In this document: one piece after another, positions 34,445 to 47,046 of the stretch
Numbering within the stretch: position 1 is the first letter of the stretch
Layout: each line of letters opens with the position of its first letter
Assembly: GCA_025642075.2 (NCBI GenBank)
Contig: JAODUO010001765.1
Span: forward strand, 27,983-91,982
Source of the DNA: Ridgeia piscesae
Taxonomy: Eukaryota; Annelida; Polychaeta; Sabellida; Siboglinidae
Direction: 5' to 3'
Length of the DNA stretch: 64,000 bases
Translations under genes and position numbers: made by a program
Notes under the pieces: generated by a model
What the model saw: only the letters and a program-made list of their open reading frames with translations
Databases searched by the model: none
What the model was told of the DNA's origin: nothing

Positions 34445-37400
34445 ACAACTTTATTGACCCGGACCGGGAAATTCTTTTGCTGCGTTCGTAAAAAATAATG
34501 TACCTCCATCAAACCTGATCATTGGAATCTGCGAGATGTGTATGTTTTAATTGTATATGCACTACTTTTTTAGAACTAATTACATAATCCATTAGCAGTG
34601 GACTATCTCATGATGCTTGCTGTTCTGTTCTGTTCTGTTCTGTTTTTTGTCATTTGTTTTTCTAAATGATTGTTTTGAAGGTGAGAACCTTCACTAGACT
34701 GGGCATCATAGAGCTTCGTGGATGCAATTACCCGGTAGCACACATTACACTTGACTTGTCTATAATCTGAATATTTTGGTTTAATTTAGCTAAAGAAATA
34801 TTTCTAATGTTGTTTCGTATTTATTACGCCAACGTTTTGATCTTCAATAAACAACAGTTTGTTATAAAACACGAGAGACCCCCATCATCCATCCCTTTAG
34901 GAAACTGAAACAATTGGTTTTCAAAAATAGCTCATGTTTCAATTGTACCACCTTAGTAACGACTTTTTGGTCTTTCTTTGCCAATTAAATTGGCCCTTGT
35001 ATTGGTCAGTGATGGGTGTTTCAGGGACAAAGTTAGATTAACTGTGAATGTACTTCAAGGATTCTGGTGAGAAGATAAGTGATTATAGACGCCAGTGATA
35101 ATCAGGCTTTGATTTGTATGGTAGTCTGTGAGACTGAGACCCCTCATTTCATCTACAAAGTGTCTCTTGATAGGATTCCACAGTTCTACTGCCATCTTGT
35201 ATCGTCGTTGGTCTGTAACAACTAACAAGTGATCATGCTCACATCTACTAATTAACGCAATACTTGTAAGCATGGTGCATTAGGCTGCTTTTGCGGATAT
35301 CATTATTTATTAACCATATGTATCAATTCAGTAGTATCGTGTTGTTATGGAATTATTTGCTATGTTGATTATTATCATGTATTTTATAACTAGTAGGTAA
35401 TTTATTGATTTATTTACGTCTTATTTCTTTTGGAAATGGTACGTTATTTAATGTTTTGCTTTTTTATATGGTGTGGCGCTATTTGAAATAAAACTATGAA
35501 ATTAGGCTATGGTCGCACAGAGACATTTGTATTTTCCAGGCAGAGATACCAGATAGAAGGGACAACTGCTTACTGTGTGGCTCACAAAAGACACATGAAA
35601 CGTGACTCAATCAACAATGCACAAGTTTTGGCAGGAAGTTGGGTTTGAACCCTGACCCCGTCCAACCCTACTATCAACCTCTTTTCTAATTTTACAAGGT
35701 AATAAATGCTACATATGTAAGGAACTACAGCGGAACCCTGCTTTACAGCCACCTTATTAATGTGCCACCTCGCAATTAAGGGTGCCCTAAGATGATTTGA
35801 AATGTGTTTCATATACAGTAATGTGTAGGGTATTTTTCTCGATAAAAAGTCCACCTTGCTAATCAGAGCACCGTGCTAACATGGTTACGTTGCAAATAAG
35901 GTCACATTGTTAATAAGGTCACCTTGCAACGTTTACAAATCAACTCATCGTAATCTTCGTTTCTCTGATAACATCGATTTTGTGCCAAATTTGCAGTGAA
36001 AATCGACATAATTTTATTTTCTAAGTGACTGACAAAACAATCACAAGTTTCCAAACACGTTTACTAGTGCAGGTCTTTGGTTTGGTGCGACCAATCAATA
36101 TTGATGAAAGGCGGACCATCGCAAAGCGCCACTGACATTGTTTGCTCCAATTTTCGCTAAATCACTACAAATGCAAACTGTTTATTATAACATAATGAAT
36201 ACTGATGTATTATTTTTAGTATAATATTTCCACAATACATAGCTAAGTTTTGCCATCTAGCTTGGCATACATGTCACTCTTTCGGCACATTGTTCGCGAG
36301 TTCGCTGCTTCCTGGTCGGCGCTAGCAGACAGTGGACATCGGCCTTGCAACTGGCATCTAACATATTATAAGTTTAAGAATTATTACTGGTTTTTGTACA
36401 CGGCAGATTCCACTGTTTGCGTTTGCAGAATAGTGCAACACAACACATTTCTGAACAATTAAAATATGTTTATTTTGTTTAATATAAGATTACTTTTTGC
36501 AAGGGCACGTTGACTCAATGAGTGTGCACCAAGTGCTACTTTTACACGCGCTTTGGGCATTTGGGACAATATTGCTTAGTTTGAACCCGGCCTGTCACCT
36601 CTCTGGAAATGTTCTTGAAACATAGTAAATATGTAAGAAATATGCAATCTTGTTGTCTTGATGTATTATTAATTTATTGGGATCTTAATTAAACCTTCTT
36701 TACTTTTGGATGTTAGAATGAATGCTAAGACTATGCAATGCAATTTACACATGTAATGTTCTCATCAAAACTCCAGCATTTCCCTTTTCCTTTTTTAATA
36801 TAATTGTAATTATCTATATTACACAATTATGAATAATTTTTTTATTATCTATATTTTATCAGTTTCGCATAACTCATTTGAATAATACATAGATCTTGCT
36901 TTGAGCAGGTAAGCTTTGTATTGTAATGCATGTTTATCTGTGATGAGACTGATACTATATTTGTTTACTTACCTTCTTACTTTCTTACTTTCTTACTTAC
37001 CTATTATTGTTGTTGACTGACTGGTGTTAGAGACTGGTGCAATATTTGTTTACTTACCTTCTTACTTTCCTACTTTCTTACTTTCTTACTTACCTGTTGT
37101 TGTTGACTTCAGGGGTGTGGAGGCCGCAATATCTACATGGTGTATGGGATCATCATCCACAGTGTCTTCCAGTAGGTAGACATAAATATATTTAACACTT
37201 TAAATCAACCCAGCAATGGAGACTATGTGGAAACGTTCTCTCCATTAGTTAGTTCAGTTAAGTGATTATGACGTCATGCCAACATTGAGAATGTCAGGTT
37301 TATCAGCATTAAAACACAAATTACAAAATATTTGCAAGTTCTTATAAGCTTAGGACTGATCAAACTCACACAAAACACGTTCCTCCACGAAATGTGAGTA

Positions 37401-37610
37401 CAACTTAACTTAACCAAAGAAAAAAAGTTGACATTTAATTATAAACCTAAATATCTGTTCTGTTCAGGTATGGGAAGGCTGTGACCGAGAACTCTCTTGT
37501 GTAGGAGATAGAGAAATATCTACCACCATTGCGACGTTTGTAGAAACTTATGTTTCATGAAGTCAGTGGAACTCTTCACTTCGAAGATAAGAAGGTTGTA
37601 CAGTTCTCTC
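34445..37610. other. No gene; short simple repeats
   Basis: TTCTG units occur at 34620-34645. Loose AATAAGGTCAC or GCAAATAAGG repeats lie at 35890-35935. CTTACTTTCTTA-type runs lie at 36965-37000 and 37050-37095. The open frames have no recognisable domain. Confidence 0.45.
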
Positions 37611-37612
37611 AC

Positions 37613-38175
37613 AGCTGGTCAACTACTTGTTTTATCACAGCTGGTCCAGTACTTGTTATATCACAGCTGGTCAAGTATTTGTTCTATCACAGCTGGTCCA
37701 GTACTTGTTCTATCACAGCTGGTCAACTACTTGTTGTGTCACAGCTGGTCCAGTACTTGTTCTATCACAGCTGGTCCAGTACTTGTTCTATCACAGCTGG
37801 TCCAGTACTTGTTCTAGCACAGCTGGTCCAGTACTTGTTCTAGCACAGCCGGTCAACTATTGGTTCTATCATAGCTGTTCCAGTACTTGTTCCCTCACAA
37901 CTTGTGGTGTATTTATGATATCACTGCTGGTCAAGTAATTGTCCGGTCACAGCTGGTCATTTACTTGTTCCATCACAGCTAATAAAGTAGTTGTTAATTC
38001 ATAGCTGGTCAAGTACTTGTTCCTTAACTATGTGTTCCAACTTGTCATGTAGTTGTTCTAACAGAGCAGACTGAGTTTGTGTTCCACTGCAGTTGGTTCC
38101 GTCACACCATGTCAAAGAGTTGTTCCATCACACATGGTCAAGTACTTGATCGACCACAGCTGATCAAGTACCTGT
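37613..38175. repeat. 26-bp minisatellite (TCACAGCTGGTCCAGTACTT...)
   Basis: About ten good 26-bp units (37613-37870) fade into diverged units up to about 38175. Since 26 is not a multiple of three, all three frames stay open and produce the SQLVQYLFYHSW-type text, which is not a protein. Confidence 0.93.
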
Positions 38176-38862
38176 TGCAATGTAGCGTTGTCAATACTCG
38201 GCCGGTATATCGCCGTACCCGCTCGCTCAGCCAGTCACTGATCAAAAGTCACACTGAACTACTTCGGGAGTAATATGTGCCAGTCGTGACGGCCTTCCTG
38301 CAACCCTTCTCCAGTAGAGTCACTGAATTGTTTTCCGAAATGATCCGTGATATGCGCATTGAGTTCGGCTGTGTCGCATATCACACGTCTGCCATCGTCA
38401 TGAGTTTGGCAACGTCTGACCCCAGCCTGTCTAGTCTTGTTTTGGTGCTGCGAGCTTTTCGACACATAGCGTGTAGGACGGTGTTGCGCTGACGCTTCAA
38501 TTCACCTCGGCGGTGATCACTATCGAATAATATGCCAGCGTATGATCGCGAGTCGGTCAATAGCTGTGTGTGTGTAACCCCTTTAATTCCAATGCATAAG
38601 AGTGCTTGTTTCCAAAACGAGATAACCGCCGTGTTTGTTCCCTAAAATGCAATACATCCTGTTTATCCAATCAGTGACATTTAAAGACACACCTTTTCGA
38701 CCTTGCTAATCCACCATACTCCGTTGTGTATCAATCAATTTGATGATAACTGGATTTGTTTATTGACTTTGAGATCAATCAATACTTTTGTGTTCATTCA
38801 TCTCTCAGCTTGGTTTCTAGGGATGTAGGCGCGGTAGGAGTTACCTAATTATCAAGATATAT
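38176..38862. other. No gene seen
   Basis: Small open frames near 38260-38490 overlap on both strands with no domain match. Confidence 0.4.
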
Positions 38863-38960
38863 ATTATTATATAGTGCAGTCCTCAGAACTGCTCAAAGAC
38901 CTTTACACTTTACTTCCCTGTTTAATCTAACACCATCTCTGCTTATCTGGGAAGAACGAA
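38863..38960 (-). mobile_element. Dispersed short repeat fragment (SINE-like family)
   Basis: The reverse complement reads TTCCCAGATAAGCAG...AAAGTGTAAAGGTCTTTGAG, then CAGTTCTGAGGACTGCACTATATAATA, matching the 3' half of the copy at 22435-22630. Confidence 0.7.
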
Positions 38961-39419
38961 TTAGGCCGGGAGCCAGGTTCAGCTGTCAGGATGTTTTCTG
39001 CTTGTTTTACTAGTATTTCCTGATAACTGAGACACTGGCCCATAACAATTTCGGCCTCAGGGGACCAGAAACCCCCTTTTCTGGCTTGAAATGAAGTAAA
39101 TTCAAATATTTTTCACTGTGGGGCCAGACAAAATTGTAGAGACACACTATTTGGCAAAAAGAATCCTGCGTTATAGGGAAAGGTGGCAGTGTATGATATA
39201 GGGGTTTGCTCCAATTCAATTCCACAGTATGAACTATTGAATCCCCTTAAAACTAAAACAATCGTCCTCCGCCTGACAGTTTAGTGTCATACATTAATAG
39301 TTACAAGTCTTTTTGTGTAATATAGTGGCCATTTTTTTACACAAAAAAGGTCCCACTGTCATTAGCTTCGATTTGATTCCAAGGGGACCTCTATGCCTCG
39401 CACATTATGCCTGCTGTGG

Positions 39420-40420
39420 GTGAAAACATAACCTACCCCCTAAATCACTGAATTTTTAAATATTGCATGTTGGGTCTTCTAATGCGCTACTATCTTTATT
39501 GTACTGATACTAATCATGATCTAGATGTTGGTTTAATGTATCATATATTTGTTCAGTGTGATTGTGCGCATTTAAATTATACTGTAGGTCAAGGTCAATA
39601 TAAAAGTCAAGGTCAATACGTGTTATCCCGCGCATTGACTGCGCGGGCGGGGATATCAAACTAGGCTTGACAATGTGGCAAGTAGTATATCATTTTGAAG
39701 CTCTGCATCTCCTGGTGTCGAATCTTGAACTTTGTTTCTTCGTATAATTACGCCCGCTGTAGGCGAAAACCCTAACGCGCCCTCTAAATCACAGACATTC
39801 TTTTTATCGAATATCCGGTCTTCTAATGCGCTACTATCTTTAGTGCACCGACACTAACGATAATATTGACTTAAAGTTGTTTTAATTTTGTTAAGTTTGA
39901 TTATTTACATTACTATCAATGAATTATACTGAAATTCAAGGTCACCGGTGAATTTCAAGGTCAATGTGTTTTCACCCCGCTCATTGACTGTGCTGGCGCG
40001 AAAATGAAACTGCTTCCCCATATTGCATGTAATACCTCATTTTGAAGCTCTGCATCTCTAGGTGTCTAATCTTGGACTCATATAATTATGCGCCCCCCAA
40101 GTCACTGAAATTTTGATTATCGAATATTGGGTCTTCTGATGTGCTACTATCTTAATTGTAGTGATAATAATCATTATTTCGTATTGATTTAAGGCTTTTC
40201 AATGTTATTCAGTTTGATTGTGCATTTGAATTATATTGAAAGTCAAGGTCAACGATTAAAGTCAAGGTCAGTGTGTTTTACCCCCGAGCATTGACAGCAT
40301 GGGCCTGAAAATCAAACGTTTAATGCTTGACCATGTGCCATGCAGTATTACATTTTAATTTAATGCTTTTCAATGTTGTTCAGTTTGAATTATATTGAAA
40401 ATCAAGGTGAAGGATTAAAG
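39420..40420 (+). repeat. Satellite-like tandem repeat, unit about 310-345 bp
   Basis: Three diverged units and a partial fourth are marked by GGGTCTTCTAATGCGCTACT, then ATC (about 39471, 39817, 40129), GAAGCTCTGCATCTC, and a CGCGCATTGACTGCGCGGG fold. Each unit has a pair of TCAAGGTCA words spaced about 10-15 bases apart, followed by a GTGTTTTACCCCG-type stretch. Confidence 0.8.
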
Positions 40421-41126
40421 TCATACGTGCACATACTTGCGGGCGCGCACATTCACGCGCACTCTCTCATCAAAGCACTTACACTCTCAATTTGTTTTCT
40501 GTATTTTCCCTGGCGGATAATGTCCCAAAAGTCCACCTTCAAGGGTAAAAGGTTAATGTTTTAAAATAACACGAATACACACAGAAATACGGGAACGCAC
40601 CCGCGAACGTCCACGCACAGGAAATATAAGAATTGGCGCAGGCGCAAAAGGTCACTGTTTTGTCAGGAAGTTCCGCAATGCGCAACTGCGGATTCTCGCA
40701 ATTAGTCGTCACGTGACTGCGGTTTCCGCCCGTCAACGAGACAACGAGAAATGAGTAAGACGTATACGAAGGCGAAGTGGATCCGCGGCAATTCAGTTTA
40801 CTTAATTCTTTTGTCGATTTCTTCCTCGCCGTCTATAGATGCTCGTAATTGATAGCCTTACTATTAAATCGCTACAATGTTGTTGTAGTAAACGGCCACG
40901 ATGACATCGACATGTGGATTACAGACCCCGCAAACTATAGGACGCGCGCGATACGGCTATCGGATTGGAACTCGAAGAGGCTTTCATATTGAACGTCGGT
41001 CGCAAGGGAAGAGACGTCGGATTCAATTCAAGTTATTGAAGCGGCTGCCGAACTTACGTTACAGTGACTTTATTCACAATTATCGGACGTTAAATGTTAG
41101 CGTGTTATAGGGTGCAGATCGTTGTA
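40421..41126. other. No confident gene; CpG-richer patch with one basic open frame
   Basis: The frame at 40901-41110 (ATG at 40901) encodes a 69-residue Arg-rich peptide (GYRIGTRRGFHIERRSQGKR). Its composition resembles the basic linker of some LINE proteins, but no other motif supports that. Confidence 0.3.
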
Positions 41127-41911
41127 ATTTATTTTCGGTACCCATGGTCGGGAGGAGAGTAAACGTCTTTCGCTGTTGAAGCATTGAGAAATCTGAATTC
41201 CTCCTCACTGAAAGCCGATGAACACCCTTGCGCCCATTGTTTCCCGCAGTCATTTGTTTCAAAGACAATCACGAACACTTTTCTAAGCAGCCATATTGTA
41301 CAAGTGTCGGACGAGAAACAGATAGAGAGTGTGGCTGTATCCGTCATAGCTGAGCCCGCTGACTATTTACGACATGTCACAGCGGAATTACTTTACCTCG
41401 TCAGAGTACCACATCGATAGCGCAGTGTACACACCCGACGACAGGGACACGTGTGCTCCCTCGATCGTCTCATAACTCCCCCTTGCCCATAATGAGTTTA
41501 TTTCTTCCCATATTGGAATAAATAAGTAGCTTTCACCAAAATATGTTTGGAAATAATATCGAGCCAAGTGATGCCAGTGGCGAATTACAGGTTTCGTCTG
41601 TCCGACGACCTTGCTAACTATTATTTGATTTCCTGCCAAGTTTCTTCCAGATGCGAGGAATGTGTTGGGCACCGTGATGTGGTCGCACCCCATTGACCGA
41701 CTACGACGATGGGTCAGAAGACATTTATAGTTTCTGGTCTGACCCATGTGAAAGTCTTACCCAAAGAATGTGTTACGTAAAATTGTGAATAGCCATTTTG
41801 ATGCGTAGTTGGTACAAATAAAGCAGACACAACTGTAGATTAATGGCCACGATGTTTCTGCACTGTATTGACGCATGTTTGGCAGTGTTTACTTAGCATA
41901 ACGATTTTTAA
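41127..41911 (+). repeat. Third, internally deleted copy of the palindrome-arm sequence
   Basis: 41127-41200 (TTATTTTCGGTACCCATGGTCGGGAGG region) matches 53775-53850. 41340-41905 (CCGTCATAGCTGAGCCCGCTG through GGCAGTGTTTACTTAGCATA) matches 55450-56000. About 1.5 kb between these is absent or replaced. The TTAA element copy 2 abuts it. Confidence 0.8.
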
Positions 41912-44900
41912 AGGGCAAAAAAAGGCAACGGTTTCGTATCATACACTTAATAGAGTTTACACAAACTAACAATTTCCACATATACTCAATTTTTTAACGT
42001 CAGCGGTTTACTCAGAATGTGACCTTAAAGTCTAAAAATCTAAAGAAATCCATGATGGCCTAGACACCACCATCTTAACCGGTGACGTATTCGTTTGGCT
42101 TGGCCTGGCCAATAAGCGCGCGGCATTCTAGGTCTCTGCTGAGGCCGGTCAGCTTCCTGCGACGTCAGTACGCTTGCCTACGGCACAACAACATCGAGTC
42201 TTCGTTTAGTTGGCGTGACATGTAGCAGCTGCTTAGACCTAAATCTGTGGTCAACAAGTAATTATGAAGTAGACATACATCACCAGTGGATGGAACAAGA
42301 TCCAACAAAACGTCGCCGACCGTCGTCTTCTTAAACCCGGGGCAGGGCTGACAATATTTAGCCATGGATGGACTAAACCGTCGAAGCAACGCATATATCA
42401 AGCTGGCCGAGACATCAATGATCAGATCGCAAGAAGGTTAGTATGATGTACTATTTTTTCTGTGTATTTAATTGTTTTTTGCAGACGTCAAGCACACGTA
42501 ACGTTTTTGTGCTGTTAAAAGTAGTGTTGACCGCCGTAGACCGGCTATCGATTGATGATGGCTCGGTCATCGATGTGTTGACGAAGCCCGATGCCGATGG
42601 CGATGTCCATCGATGACAGCTAATCTGTTTCTATGGTATCACGTCCACATGTGTAAAGACTAAGATATACTTGAACAAAGCTAGGACAATAGCACAATTT
42701 ATATCATCGCAGAATTTAGTACAATGCAGAATAAATAATTTTGCCTTTAGAAGAAACTTGAATAACTGAACTTGAACATGACACGTCTTATGGGTGATAA
42801 TATGTCATCGGCGGAGGGACTGTGGCCTTGGATTGTCGTTGGCACTTATTTGTAAGTTCAGTAAAGTTAACTAACCGCTCATAGTGACATAGTCATTTAT
42901 TTCCATTGATGTGAATGTAGGCTATGTCAGAGTAAGGTGACATTGATTAATACAGCTAGTAAAGCTTATGTTATGATCAGTGTGTTCAGATATGTGCTAA
43001 GAAACAATGAAAATGTTATGATGCTGAAAACTAGAAATTCAGTCAGTATTTATTTAAACATTAAGTTTTTACAAAGTTTTGTTAGTTGCATTTTTCTGTT
43101 AGTTTCCAATTATGAGATACACATCTGACTATATTTATCATAATTTTATCAAGTTTCTGCATGCACTTTGACACCCCACTTTCAAAATTAGTTTCACCTT
43201 CGAGTAGCAGTATTTATGACTGTTTAATGGTTGGTGGAATTCAATGATTGTTTGAAATCCATGGACAGTAGCTGCATGCATGTTTTAAAGTAAATCTTCA
43301 TTTAAACTACTCATTAATTTTTTTATCTGCAACAAGTGTTTATTTTGATGTTTTATTAGCTTTTTAGATGTGACGTCGGTATCCACTGGTTAAAGATCTA
43401 TTGTCACCTGTAAGTGATAATTGAAAAAAGCTAAGTTTTATTTTAGATAATTATATAGTGAAAATTCATACACTTGATTGATATTTAAAATTGTCTGCTG
43501 CATTCTCACAATATGGCTGTGTTTCTCACTTTCTGGTAATCTCATAATTATGAATAACCAGAGGAAATGTCAATCAGGTGATGATGCAATTAATTATTTC
43601 ACGTTCCTTTGTTGTTGGTTACAGAAAACAGTGATTGTCACTGCTGTATCACATTGTGGCATCCACACGCATGTGCATACGCTGCAATTGTTGAGGAAGA
43701 AGATACGACAATGTATCTGGAGCAAAGTTCAGCAGCATTCAATGCCCTGCCTGAAGTCAGTCATCACAGCACTTTCTGGGAGCCTAGCTCACTAAATTCT
43801 GTCATACTGGACAGGTGGAGGTCTATCAGAGTTATCTGCCCCAAGAGACAGCACTTCTATGAAGGTATGACAGCAGTCGTAACTACAAGGGGACCTTTGC
43901 GACAAGGGGACTTTTGCGATAAGTTGCATTTGAATCCTTGCTTGTACAGTTCTCTTCACATTGCACCAAGCTGTATAAAGTAGCACATAGTAATTGCAGT
44001 ATTGCTTCATATTTCTAAGATAATCCAGGTATGGTATTTGAATGAACTCCTAGTAACTGTGTCATGGGGGGACAAAACACAGCTGTAAACAGTTACTGTG
44101 TACACTTATGAATACAGCTACTTGTGTAATTAATAATTTCTCTGTTTTTGATAAAATAGAATAAATAACACGTCATTATCACTTAATGTATTAAAATATA
44201 ATATAAAAATACATAAAAATACAGTCACTGTATACAAAGTGAAACATTAAGATTAGAACAACAAGTGATAATTGGGAGTGGAATGTGATAGTGGAATTCC
44301 TGGTCAATGTGTTGTTATTTAACTTATGGTTACTAATTTGGCTAATGTTTGGTTACTAAAACAATGACTTCTTACATGATTATCAAATGAAATTACAAAA
44401 AATTAGTACATGTTTATAATCATGTAGAAAAACGTTGCAAAGTTGTCTAAATACTAATCAGTTAATGCAAGCACTATATTCATTGTAGGGATGAAATCAC
44501 GATTGATGTTATCTGCTCTTGCGGGGAACTATCGGCCACGTCCTGTCCCAGGCATCCCTGTTAACACAGATGTCATCTTCGAGAAACAATGATTAAACTG
44601 GAGGTTGCGCAACAGAACACAAGTCCGACATAACCGTCTACCCATGCTGATGAGCCACATAATCCATGTGGTGATGGGAAAAGTTACACTGCCACTAATC
44701 ACTGTACCAACAGGGGTTGCTTGATCGGGGCAAATGTGCCAAAACCGAGTAAGGAAGATCTGCGGGCTGCATAGCTCAATCGTTTTGTACATTAGTCAAG
44801 CCTTTGAGAGCAAAGTGATATCCCTCGTGCTGCTCTCCAAGCGAGGACAGGGAACTTTGTCCTGATTAGGTGGCTGGTGCATGCTGGCAGTACTCGATGA

Positions 44901-47046
44901 ACACTCCGGCCCAACTTGCTGTGAACCCACCAGTAAACTGCCTATAGACAGCCCACCTGAGCAACCTGAAATAAACGTGTTCAGATAAATATACATATGA
45001 CATTGTAAATAAGATGAAAATTAATCAATGATCCTTTTAATTTAAAATATATAATTAAAGACACACCCCATTTCAAACATGTGGTGCTTTTTAAGAAAGA
45101 AAAAATAAATGTGTGGCAGTATTATAGCATATTGCATCTAATGTTGACAATATGCACTTTTAAATCGCTGTGTGGCATTAGAAACCATTGAGGATCTATT
45201 TCTATAATTTGGAATAAAATGAATTAGGGTATTGCTAGTAAGCTCAAGAAATGTTTATTAATTTGATTGAACCATTCTGAAAGCTGTCAAACATAAACAT
45301 CTTGTCTAAAACCTCTAATGACAACTCCAGTCCCTGCATTCACATATTTGGGTTGTCATCTCATAATGGATAACCAGAGAAAATGTCAATTAGATTATTA
45401 TTGTGAAAAGACTAGGCACTATAATTTACTCTATGATCCATTCTATACTTTGGGCAGTAGTAGGAACTATGCACTATGTTTACAAATATACCTGCCATTT
45501 TCACTACATAAAAATCATAATGGTTCCATGTGTTGTATCTATAAGTAATGATAACTATTATTTTTTATTTATAGTGCTACTTTGTTTGATGTTGTATTGT
45601 TGCTTCTTATTTGATGCATTAACGTTTATTGCAACATAATTATATAAAATGTATGCACAGTATACTTACTTGTTTGTTGATGGATCTAGTTGCCAGTTAT
45701 CTATCTGTATATGGTTCAGTGCAACCAATACATTCCGAAGCACCAGTTGCTCGAAGCAGAGAATTTCAAATCCGACTTTTCGTAATACACAGCAGTCCAC
45801 CTGTCATAAAAAATCGAACATTAAGAAATATTTTATGTGAATCATTGCAAACATGGATTATTATTCTGAATGAACATAATTTCACAAAGCATGAATTCTG
45901 ACACATTTCCTGTATTCATCTCGTCACTAATATCTCTGGGTTCTTTGAAACAAACTCATTATCTATGTTTATATATGACTCCATAAGACACATGCAAAAT
46001 GATGAGAAGATAACCCTGCAGTTTATGTTCAAATAAAATAATCGTAACTGCCTGCCATTGCTGTGTAGGCGGTGCATTTAGATCATGATATATGAATCAA
46101 TATAGCTGCTGTTATTACAAATGTGATGGGTGTCCACACCTGGGGGATGCAAAAAAACAGCAAGGTACTGACTATTCATTTGTATGGATTTTTTTCCACA
46201 ATTGACACACCTGCACAATTGTGGGACCTGATTCATTTAATTTCATTGGAACTATTCAATACAATTTATGTTAAATGATAAACCCCACCAAGTCTTAACA
46301 AATGTGTTATTATCATAAAACGTAATAAGTGACACATACTTAGTCTAATAGTTGAATGCGGCAAGCCTGAGCCTCACCCGAGGTCAGGTGACCCGGCTGG
46401 CCAAGCAAGCCCAAGCGATCATATTTCGCTTGTCATAATAATACGATCATTACGCAGTCCGGACCTCAGGATAATAATATTTAAGCAATAACAATAATAG
46501 ACAACTTAATATTTACCTTCATCAATATGATCCGCGCGTTGCCGAGTTGCAGCCATTTCATGACAGCAAACAAACTTGTCACCGCATCAACACATTGGTT
46601 CGGCACCGCCACCAGTTGACACCGTTTCTGCTAGTTTTGTTTTTTGTACGTTCAGCTTCCCGTGTGTCTTTCTTTTCGTGGTCACTCGCCTCTAGTGTAT
46701 CTTCCAATACGTGCCTTTGTCTTTGGGCTGGAATCTATATCCAGATACTTCTGCATCCGTTAAATGATCCGATTTAGATAATCCATAACAAACACGCCAT
46801 TTTTAGTTTTCTCTGCGCACAGCGCCTCCAGACGGATTTATAAATAACTAATCTGTGGAGAAGCCTCAGCGTACTGACGTCATTCTTCGTCGACAATGGC
46901 GTAGCTCATAGTATTTCGATGGCTGGGTGTTCAAAAATATTTTTCAGGTAAAAGGCTGGCGTTAAAAAATTGAGCATATGTGGAAATTGTTACTTTATAT
47001 TAACTCTATTAGGTGTACGCCACGAAACCGTTGCCTTTTTTGCCCT
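41912..47046 (-). mobile_element. TTAA-flanked DNA transposon, copy 2 (5135 bp)
   Basis: The termini are the same as in copy 1, with one T fewer in the right T-run. TTAA duplications lie at 41908-41911 and 47047-47050. It is collinear with copy 1 over its whole length with scattered substitutions and indels, including sequence present here and absent from copy 1 (near 43005, 43320, 43640, 44090, 44945 and 45065). A transposase could not be recognised. Confidence 0.93.
44792..46780 (-). pseudogene. P2X7 ballast-domain-like gene inside TTAA element, copy 2
   Basis: Exon A (about 46780-46517) carries a one-base loss near 46726 and a one-base gain in an A run near 46645 relative to copy 1. It has the same TGA inside the C-x-C-G site. 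Exon B (45800-45670) is intact in length and borders. Exon C starts at an internal AG (44956), which joins exon B in phase (AA/G) and reads WAVYRQF. A one-base shift then leads into WWVHSKLGRSVHRVLPAC and IRTKFP. The YRQF-x-WWVH-x-LG segment is characteristic of the ballast domain and is what copy 1 lost. Known function: a zinc- and nucleotide-binding cytoplasmic module in P2X7. Its job in a transposon is unknown. Both copies are dead as read. Confidence 0.75.

Noticed and set aside
33798..34512. Five long open frames (up to 216 codons) on both strands
   Set aside because: They are translations of the GCGAT/GCAAT repeat; no start context, domain or non-repeat sequence supports a protein.
37550..37938. 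Three overlapping plus-strand frames with SQLVQYLFYHSW repeats
   Set aside because: A 26-bp tandem repeat gives all three frames the same 26-residue text; not a gene.
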